From NCBI GenBank assembly GCA_002494895.1, contig DADA01000023.1, forward strand, positions 1-55,047: DNA of 55,047 nt. Reading direction: 5' to 3'. This document shows, one piece after another, positions 17,409 through 24,745 of the stretch (position 1 is the first letter of the stretch; each line of letters opens with the position of its first letter). The position numbers were made by a program, and so were the translations under genes. Under the pieces are notes generated by a model that worked only from the letters and a program-made list of their open reading frames with translations, was not told the DNA's origin and made no database searches. The DNA is from Nitrososphaera sp. UBA210. GTDB taxonomy: Archaea; Thermoproteota; Nitrososphaeria; Nitrososphaerales; Nitrososphaeraceae.

Positions 17409-18815
17409 CTAGATATAGTCCGAAAGTTGCGTTTTTTCTAGTCCGGGAATCTTGGCTATCTCGAACCTTTCCTTTGGCTTGAGCAGAGTTGCCGTCGCGT
17501 CGATTCCAACCTTGGTAGTAAGCAAATTCGTCTGATCGCTTGAAGGGTCAAGGCTCGAACCTTTTGCATTTGGTATGACGACGAAACCCTTGTCAGCCTG
17601 ACATCTGGTGGCTATTGCGTATTCTACGGCCACAGCATCGGCAGGATCGATATCGTCATCTACGACAGTGGCCATCTTCAGCGACGGGTGGGCAGCAAAA
17701 GCCGCAAGCAATGCGTTCTTTGGTTCACCCTCAAGCCGCTTCCTTATCTGAATGACGGCAGCCAGCCAGTTGCATCCACCGTCTGTTAGATGAACCGACC
17801 GTGCGGTGGGCACGACATTTTTTACATGATCATACATCTTTGCCTCGACCGGCAGCCCCATCAAAAGACGGTGCTCGGCATATCCGGGGAGTATGTCGTG
17901 GTAAATAGCTCCATCTCGAAAACTGATTCTATCGAGTTCGAAAACAGGCTGCATGCGCTTAAAGTCATAAGTCCGGAGCATCTCGACCATCCACTCTTCG
18001 TGGGTCCTGTCCTTTAGGATGCGACCCTCTAGGACTATTTCCGCATGAGTGGGGACATCCAGCCCTGACACATTTGTTCTTGATAGCGAAAGCTTGCCGT
18101 CAAGAAGTGAATCGGCAATATCCATCTCGTCAATTCCATACGCTGCCTGGTATGCTGCTGCGATGCTGACCGCGGGATGCACGCCAACTGTTATGGCAAC
18201 TTTCAGATCCTCACCATGATCTCGAGCATAGGAATAGCACTTGTGGAGATGTCTTCCCTCGACCATTCGAATGGCCATGTGCCGGTCGTCGAGCCGGAGG
18301 AGCCTGTGCGTCGACGAATTCTGGTTTCCTTTCTCCTGGTCCTTGACAAAAACTATAGAGGATGTTACAAACGCCCCCGCATCCTTTTCAAAATGGGTTA
18401 CTATGGGCAAATCGAAAAGACTAGTCGATGTGTTTTTCTCAAAGTGAGGCGATCCCTTTAGCTTCGGAGGCTCAGTCAACCTTGCCATCGCATCTGTTAT
18501 TCGGCGATGAATTGCCTGCCTCGCGGTGAGATTATTGTTTGTCTCTTCGCCTTGTGAACCTAAGATCGCAAGGTGGAATCTTTTTGGAGTACCGCATACA
18601 TTGGCCGCCACTCTGGAAATCTTGCAGTCGCGCACTTTGGAGAACAGCACGGCCTCGCCGCCGTCAAGCACTGCCGAGACCGCGGCGACCTCAAATTTCG
18701 CGCTTACCTCCCTATCGACGCGCACAAGCTCTTTCTTGCTTTCAAGCAGAGAAAGAAATCCGCGAAAATCTGGCGATTGTCTGTCAGCTTGGTCCACTGT
18801 CTTTTCTACTTCCAA
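17409..18815 (-). CDS. UbiD-family decarboxylase
   Basis: UbiD-type enzymes use prenylated FMN to add or remove carboxyl groups on aromatic or unsaturated acids. The 468-residue protein spans the whole family: an N-terminal FRGFLSLLESKKELVRVDREV segment, the central DRHMAIRMVEGRHLH motif, AITVGVHPAVSIAAAYQAAYG, and the ERFEIAKIP-type tail. The likely start is TTG at 18813-18815, which overlaps the preceding gene by 32 nt; a GTG at 18797 is an alternative. In archaea relatives act in menaquinone or other isoprenoid-aromatic pathways. No ubiX-like prenyltransferase is adjacent, so the substrate is open. Confidence 0.88.
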   Translation of the reverse strand: MEVEKTVDQADRQSPDFRGFLSLLESKKELVRVDREVSAKFEVAAVSAVLDGGEAVLFSKVRDCKISRVAANVCGTPKRFHLAILGSQGEETNNNLTARQAIHRRITDAMARLTEPPKLKGSPHFEKNTSTSLFDLPIVTHFEKDAGAFVTSSIVFVKDQEKGNQNSSTHRLLRLDDRHMAIRMVEGRHLHKCYSYARDHGEDLKVAITVGVHPAVSIAAAYQAAYGIDEMDIADSLLDGKLSLSRTNVSGLDVPTHAEIVLEGRILKDRTHEEWMVEMLRTYDFKRMQPVFELDRISFRDGAIYHDILPGYAEHRLLMGLPVEAKMYDHVKNVVPTARSVHLTDGGCNWLAAVIQIRKRLEGEPKNALLAAFAAHPSLKMATVVDDDIDPADAVAVEYAIATRCQADKGFVVIPNAKGSSLDPSSDQTNLLTTKVGIDATATLLKPKERFEIAKIPGLEKTQLSDYI

Positions 18816-19152
18816 CTATGCTCATTATCTCTTCCATAATTGCTTTCATGTCGTCTAGCTGAAGCGGTGTCTTGCTGTGAAGAGAGACCAGGCAGATGCC
18901 GTTTAGCATTGATGAAACCTTTTCTGAAATCGTGTTTATGAAAATCGAGTCGTATTTGCTTGGGATTATCTTGGCAGTGTTCACTTTTCCCCCTGCCGAA
19001 CCGATTGAAACAGTCAGGGCTCCTATCCGCGGCTGGTCCTCAGAAATTATCATAAAGCAGCCGTTCTGAAAAAAGAGGCTCTGGAGCGTGAAATTCCTTC
19101 GAGTACCTGATCTTACGATTCTGCTTTCTTCGACGTCAGACCCATCAGGCAT
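18784..19152 (-). CDS. Candidate proteasome-assembly-chaperone (PAC3-like) protein
   Basis: This 122-residue protein starts at ATG, 4 nt after the zinc-ribbon gene, and overlaps the ubiD start by 32 nt. It is a compact alpha/beta protein. A first beta half contains QPRIGALTVSIGSAG. A strand-helix SIFINTISEKVSSMLNG, a strand ICLVSLHSKT and a final helix DDMKAIMEEIMSIVG follow. The order and several motifs resemble the PAC3/PAC4 proteasome assembly chaperone fold known from eukaryotes and archaeal Pba proteins. The resemblance is by eye and fold-level only. Confidence 0.5.
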   Translation of the reverse strand: MPDGSDVEESRIVRSGTRRNFTLQSLFFQNGCFMIISEDQPRIGALTVSIGSAGGKVNTAKIIPSKYDSIFINTISEKVSSMLNGICLVSLHSKTPLQLDDMKAIMEEIMSIVGSRKDSGPS

Positions 19153-19156
19153 TAGC

Positions 19157-19429
19157 CTATCTTACGCGTACGGTAATGGGCTTGACCACTTTGAATTCTT
19201 GCTTTTTCGTCCTTGCCCTGAGCTTTGCCTTGTACTTGAGATTCCTTGGCTTTGTCCTGAGTCTGTAGCCGCAGCACGGGCACCACAGCCCGTCCCACTT
19301 TATGAATATCTCGCATATCTGGCACCTCTTCTGTCCGCTGGCGTACCTGCCAGAGCCAACTGGCTTTTGAGCCTTGTGACGAACGCATATTCCCTTACAT
19401 GTCATTTTTTCTCTTGTCTCCGGTAACAA
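19157..19429 (-). CDS. Small zinc-ribbon protein
   Basis: This 90-residue basic protein has a CQICEIF knuckle and a WCPCCGYRLRTKPR knuckle, which would bind one zinc. A separate TCKGICV pair lies near the N-terminus and a Lys/Arg-rich tail follows. The family looks like a widespread thaumarchaeal single-zinc-ribbon group; by memory such proteins begin M(T/K)CKGIC. An internal ATG at 19405 (MTCKGICV) may therefore be the true start. It leads the operon with the PAC-like gene and ubiD. Nucleic-acid or ribosome binding is plausible but unproven. Confidence 0.7.
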   Translation of the reverse strand: MLPETREKMTCKGICVRHKAQKPVGSGRYASGQKRCQICEIFIKWDGLWCPCCGYRLRTKPRNLKYKAKLRARTKKQEFKVVKPITVRVR

Positions 19430-19698
19430 CCGACTAATGCGCCTGCCAGAGATTGCCGCGCAAAGCTTAGCGAGTTTACTTACCTGCTCTTATTACGCAC
19501 AATATCTATTTAAGATTTGTACAAATATTTTATTTGCAAAAGCGAAGTTTTGTCAGAATTTGTATATTTGATGCAAAAATATTACCTGAAATTCCTAAAC
19601 AAGGGCCTCAATAGTTGCAATTGTGATGCTGTTTTTCTAGTGAGGCTATAGAATTTCCTTTTCTCCATGTAGAAGGTGGTTTTGGCATGCACAGATAC

Positions 19699-20703
19699 TT
19701 AAAGCCAGTGCTGGATCTTGAGAAAGTCATCTATAGGCTCCTTCTTTAGCAGCTTTATCAGTGCGAGCGCCTGCGGGACCGACAGCATCGGCTTTGTAAA
19801 GTGATTATCTGTCGCAATTCTTGGACATGCGACCTGTACAAAGGCATCTATTCCTCTAAAGTTCTGAACGCGCTCCTCGGTGATATCTGTAAGGGCTATC
19901 ATCTGCACCTTTCTGCCCAAGCGCTCGAACTCTTTCCAAAGCTCAAGGGCCCGTATGTGAGCAAACTGTCCCTCCTTGAGCCCGATTACTATTCCGATTT
20001 TCTCCGCGTCGAGGGCCTTGTAGATGGCAAGTATGGCCCTCTTCTGAAGCCCCCGTGCGAATTCATTTACCTGACTGAACTCCTCAAAATAGGGGTCGAG
20101 CATGAACGTTGGCATTTCTGTCGACATCGCGATGCTCGCAGAATGAAACATGCTCTGGCCGAGAAAGACATACGCATCGACCTGTTTTTGGAGGCTGTAC
20201 GCCGGGTAAAACTCGCAGCCAAACACCTGGGCATCACGCAGCTGCCCCTTGCCCTTTCCAATTATCACTGCAAACCCATGGTCTTCAAATATCCTCTTGA
20301 CTTCCTGTACCCTGTGAAGGTGCTGGCTGTCAGTAAGTAGCGAAATAGTCTTGTACCTGCCTGCGAGCCCATGCGCGCACTTGTGTGCGACGGAGTCAAA
20401 GCTAATGTCATCAAAAGCCCCGATCATGAACACTTTGTCACCAAACGACTCCATGGCGATGCTATGACCGATGTTGAACAGTATGTCGGCGCCCAGCATT
20501 TCTGCAGCATGCGTATTGAGATCGCATGATCCCCAGCAAGCATCGCCTATGACGTAGGCCTGGATGCCGAACCTTTCTGTCACATTGTCTGCAGCGATCT
20601 GGATCTTTGGCATCAAGCCTTCGGGCCCATTGAGTGCCACAGACCGGGGATGCTTCTGCTCTATTATCTGAAACATCCTTTCCTCATCTATCTTTATCGT
20701 CAT
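19699..20703 (-). CDS. dph2: Diphthamide biosynthesis enzyme Dph2
   Basis: Archaeal Dph2 is a homodimeric Fe-S enzyme that cleaves S-adenosylmethionine unconventionally. It transfers a 3-amino-3-carboxypropyl group to a histidine of elongation factor 2. The 334-residue length fits, and the three widely spaced cluster cysteines are visible: GDACWGSCD near residue 55, QVFGCEFYP near 160 and VQVACPRIATDN near 285. The ATG at 20701-20703 overlaps the stop of the upstream ferredoxin gene in an ATGA, so translation is probably coupled. That arrangement suggests the ferredoxin is its electron donor. Confidence 0.93.
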   Translation of the reverse strand: MTIKIDEERMFQIIEQKHPRSVALNGPEGLMPKIQIAADNVTERFGIQAYVIGDACWGSCDLNTHAAEMLGADILFNIGHSIAMESFGDKVFMIGAFDDISFDSVAHKCAHGLAGRYKTISLLTDSQHLHRVQEVKRIFEDHGFAVIIGKGKGQLRDAQVFGCEFYPAYSLQKQVDAYVFLGQSMFHSASIAMSTEMPTFMLDPYFEEFSQVNEFARGLQKRAILAIYKALDAEKIGIVIGLKEGQFAHIRALELWKEFERLGRKVQMIALTDITEERVQNFRGIDAFVQVACPRIATDNHFTKPMLSVPQALALIKLLKKEPIDDFLKIQHWL

Positions 20704-21008
20704 GGGCTGCTCTCCCGTGGCGCCGTGATTCTTATCGCAAATTTAGGACACACGGCCTCGCATCCAAAGCAGTATATGCAATCCCGTTCCCGAGCAGGAA
20801 GCGCCTTTCTGTCCGGTCCGGATCCATGCCAGTCAAAAACGTTAGCCGGGCAGACTTCGATGCACGCACCGTCGCCCACGCACAAATCAAAATCCACCGC
20901 AACTTCTGTACCATAGATCCCATAGCCACCCGGAGCTTCTTTCCAGATCTTCAGGTTCCCATATTCTGTGGAGGTCCTGTGGCTTTGGAAGTCTGGGTCA
21001 ATGGGCAC
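20700..21008 (-). CDS. Archaeal zinc-type 3Fe-4S/4Fe-4S ferredoxin
   Basis: This 102-residue ferredoxin has an N-terminal extension of about 40 residues with a His, as in Sulfolobus-type zinc ferredoxins. The first motif is CVGDGACIEVCP (C43, C49, C53), lacking one Cys of the usual CxxCxxCxxxCP. It would therefore hold a 3Fe-4S or modified cluster. The second motif CIYCFGCEAVCP (C77, C80, C83, C87) supplies a normal 4Fe-4S cluster. Start is GTG at 21006-21008. The gene overlaps dph2 by four bases (ATGA). I infer electron delivery to Dph2; other partners are possible. Confidence 0.88.
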   Translation of the reverse strand: MPIDPDFQSHRTSTEYGNLKIWKEAPGGYGIYGTEVAVDFDLCVGDGACIEVCPANVFDWHGSGPDRKALPARERDCIYCFGCEAVCPKFAIRITAPRESSP

Positions 21009-21146
21009 GATTCTTACATGACAGAGGGAAAATCATCCAAATTTAAGCATAAGCCGACCGAAGCGACAGTGAGCTGCATCGCGATCAAGACCGCCAAATC
21101 AAATCTGCTTCGGACTTGATGGATCACCCGGAAAGTATTTCTTATA

Positions 21147-21464
21147 TCAAGCCTTTTTCGAGCGAGCTTCTTCAGCCTTGAGCCTTGTCAGTGCTTCGAC
21201 GAGCGTCACGTTGGGGCCGTAGTTATGCCCGGTTCTGGAAGCGATAGAAGAGACTATCTGTGCCTCAAGGATAGATGCGGCCTGCCCGAAGATCACCCTG
21301 AGGGCTTTTGAAAATTCCGCGGGCTTGTCCGCAATCTCGGTTCTTTTTACCCCCAGCCTCTCGAGATGATGATAAAGGATTGACATGTTTTCTTCACCAA
21401 GAACGCTCAGCAGGTCTTCCATCAGAGACAAATGATCGAGCTGATTAGTGTTCATTTTTTTCAA
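21147..21464 (-). CDS. NitrOD5-like single-domain signalling protein
   Basis: This 105-residue all-helical protein resembles the Nitrosopumilus output domain 5 (NitrOD5). The cues are MEDLLSVLGEENMSILYHHL, then a RTEIADKPAEFSKALRVIFG turn, then a C-terminal AQIVSSIASR helix. NitrOD5 usually sits at the end of thaumarchaeal sensor or regulator chains; here it stands alone. It starts at TTG 21464 or, more likely, at the ATG three codons later (21455). It lies 12 nt after the response regulator gene, so the two are probably a pair. Confidence 0.6.
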   Translation of the reverse strand: MKKMNTNQLDHLSLMEDLLSVLGEENMSILYHHLERLGVKRTEIADKPAEFSKALRVIFGQAASILEAQIVSSIASRTGHNYGPNVTLVEALTRLKAEEARSKKA

Positions 21465-21476
21465 TTCTCCAAATGT

Positions 21477-22058
21477 CTAACCCGCGGATTGACTGGTGTG
21501 GGCGAAATGACCAGTCTTGTCCTTTTGCGCGACGACTTTTTGAAAATCGAAATCCGGAGCCCTTAACTTTAGTAATCCCTCCAGCAAGTCCAATACTTGC
21601 GCATGGGTTGGGTTCCAGTCCTTGATGTGCTTTATGTTGACGTTCAGATTGCCCAACTGTTCGTATACCGTCTTGTCCTCTACGGTGTCAATAAGAACAT
21701 CTATTTCGAACGGTTTTTGCAGCAATTCGACCACCTGATCCAGCTCCTTGATGGATTCCACAAGGGTCTCTTTGACGTAAGCCGAAGCAAAGATTATTCG
21801 CTGTTTTGGCTGCATTTTGAGGATTTGTTTTGCTGCTTCCATCCCGTCCATCCTCGGCATTCTGTAGTCCAGTATCACCGCATCAAAGGCGGTTTTGGAT
21901 TGGGTTCCTTGATTCTGACCGCCTTGAACGTTTCTTGCGAATAGCTCGATACATTCCTGGCCGTCTCTTGTTGCGACGACCTCATGGTGTCTGTTTTCAA
22001 GCGCTATTCGATATAGAAGTGAAATGTTCTCCTCATCCTCGGCAACTAGGATCCTCAT
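21477..22058 (-). CDS. Response regulator (CheY-like receiver)
   Basis: The receiver domain covers about residues 1-125 of 193. The acidic pocket VAEDEEN, phosphoacceptor D64 in ILDYRMPRMDG, a Ser in FASAYVKE (S92) and Lys115 in LLQKPFE are all present. A Gln/Gly-rich insertion (about residues 45-57) lies before beta-3. The C-terminal 70 residues are not a known output domain and may be a protein-binding tail. ATG start. It lies just upstream of the NitrOD5-like gene and downstream of a KaiC-like ATPase; no histidine kinase is present locally. Confidence 0.9.
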   Translation of the reverse strand: MRILVAEDEENISLLYRIALENRHHEVVATRDGQECIELFARNVQGGQNQGTQSKTAFDAVILDYRMPRMDGMEAAKQILKMQPKQRIIFASAYVKETLVESIKELDQVVELLQKPFEIDVLIDTVEDKTVYEQLGNLNVNIKHIKDWNPTHAQVLDLLEGLLKLRAPDFDFQKVVAQKDKTGHFAHTSQSAG

Positions 22059-22208
22059 ACCCTTTTTCGGTTAAAGACTATGGATTGCTTGCAACTAGGT
22101 ATGATTATGTATGTAGTACCACTTACCACGAAGTTGGGTTTATCGTCAAATGTCAAGCTATTCGGGATGCACGCGACTCGGCAGCCGGAAGCCAAGACTT
22201 AACGTCGC

Positions 22209-23633
22209 CTAGACTACTCTTTTCAAGACATAGGCTGGGTAGTGCTTTTTCTGATCTACAGCCAGGGCGAACAGTATGGTCGGCCCGTCAATCGAAGGCT
22301 TTTGCACTCTCATGAAATGAGTCCCAGCTTTGCTAAAAATCTGCAGGTGGACATCTGAAATTGTTTTTGAAAGCGGGGTGGTGTCAAGACCTGTTCTGTT
22401 TGACAGAACGAGCAGGTCGCCATTCTCTCGAATCCTTCTGCTGAGGTTGATTAGCTTGCTCTTCCAGAAATTCGCTTCTTCCAGTTTTCTTATTTCGTTG
22501 AAGCCGACATCGAATGTCATGACGGTCTGTCCGCCGCCTTTCTTTGATCCCTTTGATGCCTCGTATTCCTTGAACAGCAGCTTGTAATTCTCGCTTTCGT
22601 TCTCTCCGAACTCGGTGACGTTGGATTCCTTCGTCTCTTCCTGATGTGTGAACACCCTAAGGTTCTTGAGCAAGTCATTGTGGACGAACGGCCGAATGAG
22701 CGCGAGGCTGGCCTTGGAGGGTGTATCTGGAGCGTTCACGACTATTGCGTCATTCTTGTTGGATAGCGCGTTTAGTATGAACCCTGATAGCAATAGATCG
22801 AGAGAGAACCTGATCGCATCCTGAGCGGTTTCAATCAGGATGACGCTCCCCTTCCTTATCCCTCCTAGAATATTATCCAGATCGCGGTTACCGCTAGAAA
22901 AGAAACCATCCCTTAGCTTGGAGGGCTCGAACTTGGTAGGTGCGGAATAGTCAGCCACTTTGAGTCTTGGCAGGATCTCAAAACGCGAGTTGTCCAGAGT
23001 GTAAAGCAGATCTTGCCTGGGAATCGAAGTGCCTCTCATCTTGTCTATCGTGCACCTGCGAATCTTGACAGACTCGATACTGTCCAGTGACAGGGTTATT
23101 ATTCCGTCAACCAGGTAAGCGCTGTTCCTAGAGTATTCGTCTTCTTCGCCTACGAATAGTATCAAACTGTTATGCGCATCGGCGATAGTTGTTATCATCC
23201 TCTCGGTTTTTGCCCGCTCGTCAAATGGAGTCTCCTTTGCAAGGGTATCCCAGCTGTCAAGAACCACCAGAGCACTGTCGCCAAGTGCTGCGTTTGTCAC
23301 GATTTCCGTCAAATTCCTTGCTCTGCCGATCCTGGCATCAAAACCCTTGAGTTCCTGCTTTGGTGACTGCTCTGCTTCCAGAACACTTTCCTTCTTGAGA
23401 AGGCCCTTGGCCCAGCCGAACTGCATTTCCAGTTTTTCTAATGACACTCTGGTGGAAACATAATATCCGCGGTACTTTTCCCTGTACCGTCTCATGAACT
23501 CTAGCACAAAAGTGGTCTTGCCCTGACCGGGCTCTCCCCTCAGCAGCAAGGAGCATGGAGAAGTCTCGAGAAATTGGTCGAGAATACGAAAAAGCTCGTC
23601 ATTGTTAGGCTCGAACTCCTCTTCTACAAGCAT
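22209..23633 (-). CDS. KaiC/GvpD-like two-domain ATPase with a degenerate second domain
   Basis: This 474-residue RecA-fold protein carries two KaiC-like halves. The first has Walker A GEPGQGKTT (residues 33-41) and a Walker B strand SALVVLDSWD near 120. It continues into the GIITLSLDSIES...RCTIDKMRGTSI beta region typical of KaiC/GvpD. The second half starts near 240 (FFSSGNRDLDNILGGIRKGSVILIE). There the P-loop reads ETAQDAIRF, with no Lys-Thr, so it cannot bind ATP normally. ATG start at 23631-23633. It is followed on the same strand by a response regulator, which suggests a signalling ATPase role. Confidence 0.75.
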   Translation of the reverse strand: MLVEEEFEPNNDELFRILDQFLETSPCSLLLRGEPGQGKTTFVLEFMRRYREKYRGYYVSTRVSLEKLEMQFGWAKGLLKKESVLEAEQSPKQELKGFDARIGRARNLTEIVTNAALGDSALVVLDSWDTLAKETPFDERAKTERMITTIADAHNSLILFVGEEDEYSRNSAYLVDGIITLSLDSIESVKIRRCTIDKMRGTSIPRQDLLYTLDNSRFEILPRLKVADYSAPTKFEPSKLRDGFFSSGNRDLDNILGGIRKGSVILIETAQDAIRFSLDLLLSGFILNALSNKNDAIVVNAPDTPSKASLALIRPFVHNDLLKNLRVFTHQEETKESNVTEFGENESENYKLLFKEYEASKGSKKGGGQTVMTFDVGFNEIRKLEEANFWKSKLINLSRRIRENGDLLVLSNRTGLDTTPLSKTISDVHLQIFSKAGTHFMRVQKPSIDGPTILFALAVDQKKHYPAYVLKRVV

Positions 23634-23716
23634 TCTATACGGTTGGAGATTCGAGTTTTTATAGTAATTAAGTTATGCCTGTTGTCGGTAAAGACTTACA
23701 GAGTCATGAGAGAGAG

Positions 23717-24112
23717 CTATTCCCTGCCGTTAGAGAACTTGTCGAGCAAGAGATAGTTGACTACCTTGTCTATCTCTGTCTTGCCGATGCCCCTGACTGG
23801 TATGGTGTCGCCAATGTTGCGACGCAGCTGCTTTCTGACGTTCTTGCCTATTCTAATAATCCCTTCGCTGCTGTCCGAAGGATACATGGGCAGAGCCTTC
23901 AACACTATTGGGCGGTCATCAGCAAGTAGCATAACTTTCTGACCAGCGGAAATACGGAGCTGCTTCATTGATTGCTTGTCAAGTCGCGCTATCCTGCTTT
24001 GCTTGTCCGCAAGGTACGCCTCCTGGATCTCCAACTCCATCTGGCCAAGTCCGACTCCGTCGGAGGGAGATCGACGTCCACTCATGTCATGAATATTCAG
24101 CCCGATGATCAT
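23717..24112 (-). CDS. Stand-alone Cdc48 N-terminal-like (double-psi barrel) protein
   Basis: This 131-residue protein resembles the N-domain of archaeal Cdc48/VAT. The order is a SRIARLDKQSMKQLRISAGQ start, a strand-turn with DDRPIVLKALPM, a GIIRIGKNVRKQLRRNIGD segment and PVRGIGK. The family pattern is RxxLDxxxxxxLxLxxGDxV ... IIRIDxxxRxNxxVxxGDxV. No AAA ATPase domain follows. The ATG start lies 2 nt after the stop of the zinc-finger mini-gene. I infer an adaptor or decoy domain related to Cdc48 substrate handling; an AbrB-like barrel is a less likely alternative. Confidence 0.6.
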   Translation of the reverse strand: MIIGLNIHDMSGRRSPSDGVGLGQMELEIQEAYLADKQSRIARLDKQSMKQLRISAGQKVMLLADDRPIVLKALPMYPSDSSEGIIRIGKNVRKQLRRNIGDTIPVRGIGKTEIDKVVNYLLLDKFSNGRE

Positions 24113-24114
24113 AT

Positions 24115-24234
24115 TTAAACTGAATTCCTGCCCGGGTTGATTAGACTCTGGTGGCCAGTCTTTAGGAAGTGCTCGATAATCTGCTTGCTATCCGTAATGG
24201 TAAAGCCGCACTCCCGGCACTTTTCAACGCGCAC
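24115..24234 (-). CDS. C2H2 zinc-finger mini-protein (39 aa)
   Basis: This 40-codon frame runs from GTG at 24232-24234 to TAA at 24115-24117. It contains one classical C2H2 finger: C6-x2-C9-x12-H22-x5-H28, in MRVEKCRECG then FTITDSKQIIEHFLKTGH. Support for translation is threefold. A TTTTATAG box lies 26 nt upstream, so the mRNA would start at the GTG. The stop is 2 nt before the Cdc48-N-like gene's ATG. The finger spacing is exact. An in-frame TAG lies five codons earlier. It could bind nucleic acid or protein; I do not know a family name. Confidence 0.7.
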   Translation of the reverse strand: MRVEKCRECGFTITDSKQIIEHFLKTGHQSLINPGRNSV

Positions 24235-24255
24235 GTACTCGAATCCAGGTACCAG

Positions 24256-24263
24256 CTATAAAA
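24256..24263 (-). promoter_or_regulatory. TATA box of the zinc-finger/Cdc48-N operon
   Basis: On the minus strand TTTTATAG is centred 26 nt upstream of the GTG at 24234. That is the archaeal TATA-to-start spacing, and it decides the start of the zinc-finger mini-gene. Confidence 0.6.
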
Positions 24264-24404
24264 CCGACGTGTAGCGCGCACTACATAGTTGTACCCACAT
24301 ACGACAAACTACAGGCAACGTCGGATTCCGAAAAGCGGGCCGGCCGTTCTGGCTACGCTGATGCGCCGGAAAATGTAGCCCGGAAAGGAAACAGCGTATC
24401 TAAA

Positions 24405-24725
24405 AGGTGGAGGCAGCCTGCCGGTACCACCGCCGGCAAAAAACCCCATTTCAAGTCCTGCAAGATCCACCACGTAGACGTGTTAGCATGGACGCGCCGC
24501 CTTAGGATTGCTCCCTCCCGGACCTCACCCATTTCGACGGTTAGCAGTCGGCAACCACGCCTTCGCGTGACGCGCTGCTCATGCCCATCCGACACGGCGT
24601 AATTTCATTTCAGCAAGGCAAGCGGGTATCTCCTACCGGCGGATTTACCCAGCAGTTACTGATCCCGGCATGAAGCCGATTTCCGATATGGGGTACGGCT
24701 GGCACCCCGATCCTCCCTGCCTCCG
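24405..24725 (-). ncRNA. Signal recognition particle RNA (7S)
   Basis: The ends close helix 1: GGAGGCAG near the 5' end pairs with CTGCCTCC near 24407-24417. Near the 5' end is an archaeal Alu-like block, with TACCCC...CGGAAATCGG...ATGCCGGG. The helix-8 core at 24509-24524 reads GGTCCGGGAGGGAGCA, with flanks GTGAGGTCC...GCAATCCTAAGGC. This matches the conserved SRP loop (bacterial GGTCCGGAAGGAAGCA) with a GGAG tetraloop. About 320 nt is normal for archaea. A TATA box (24747-24753) is 25-30 nt upstream of the inferred 5' end. Exact ends are approximate. It scaffolds SRP54 and SRP19. Confidence 0.9.
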
Positions 24726-24745
24726 CCAGCTATTCCGCGGAGAGG

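Noticed and set aside
24353..24595. Open frame of 80 codons on the minus strand
   Set aside because: It lies inside the SRP RNA, has no family resemblance and no promoter of its own.
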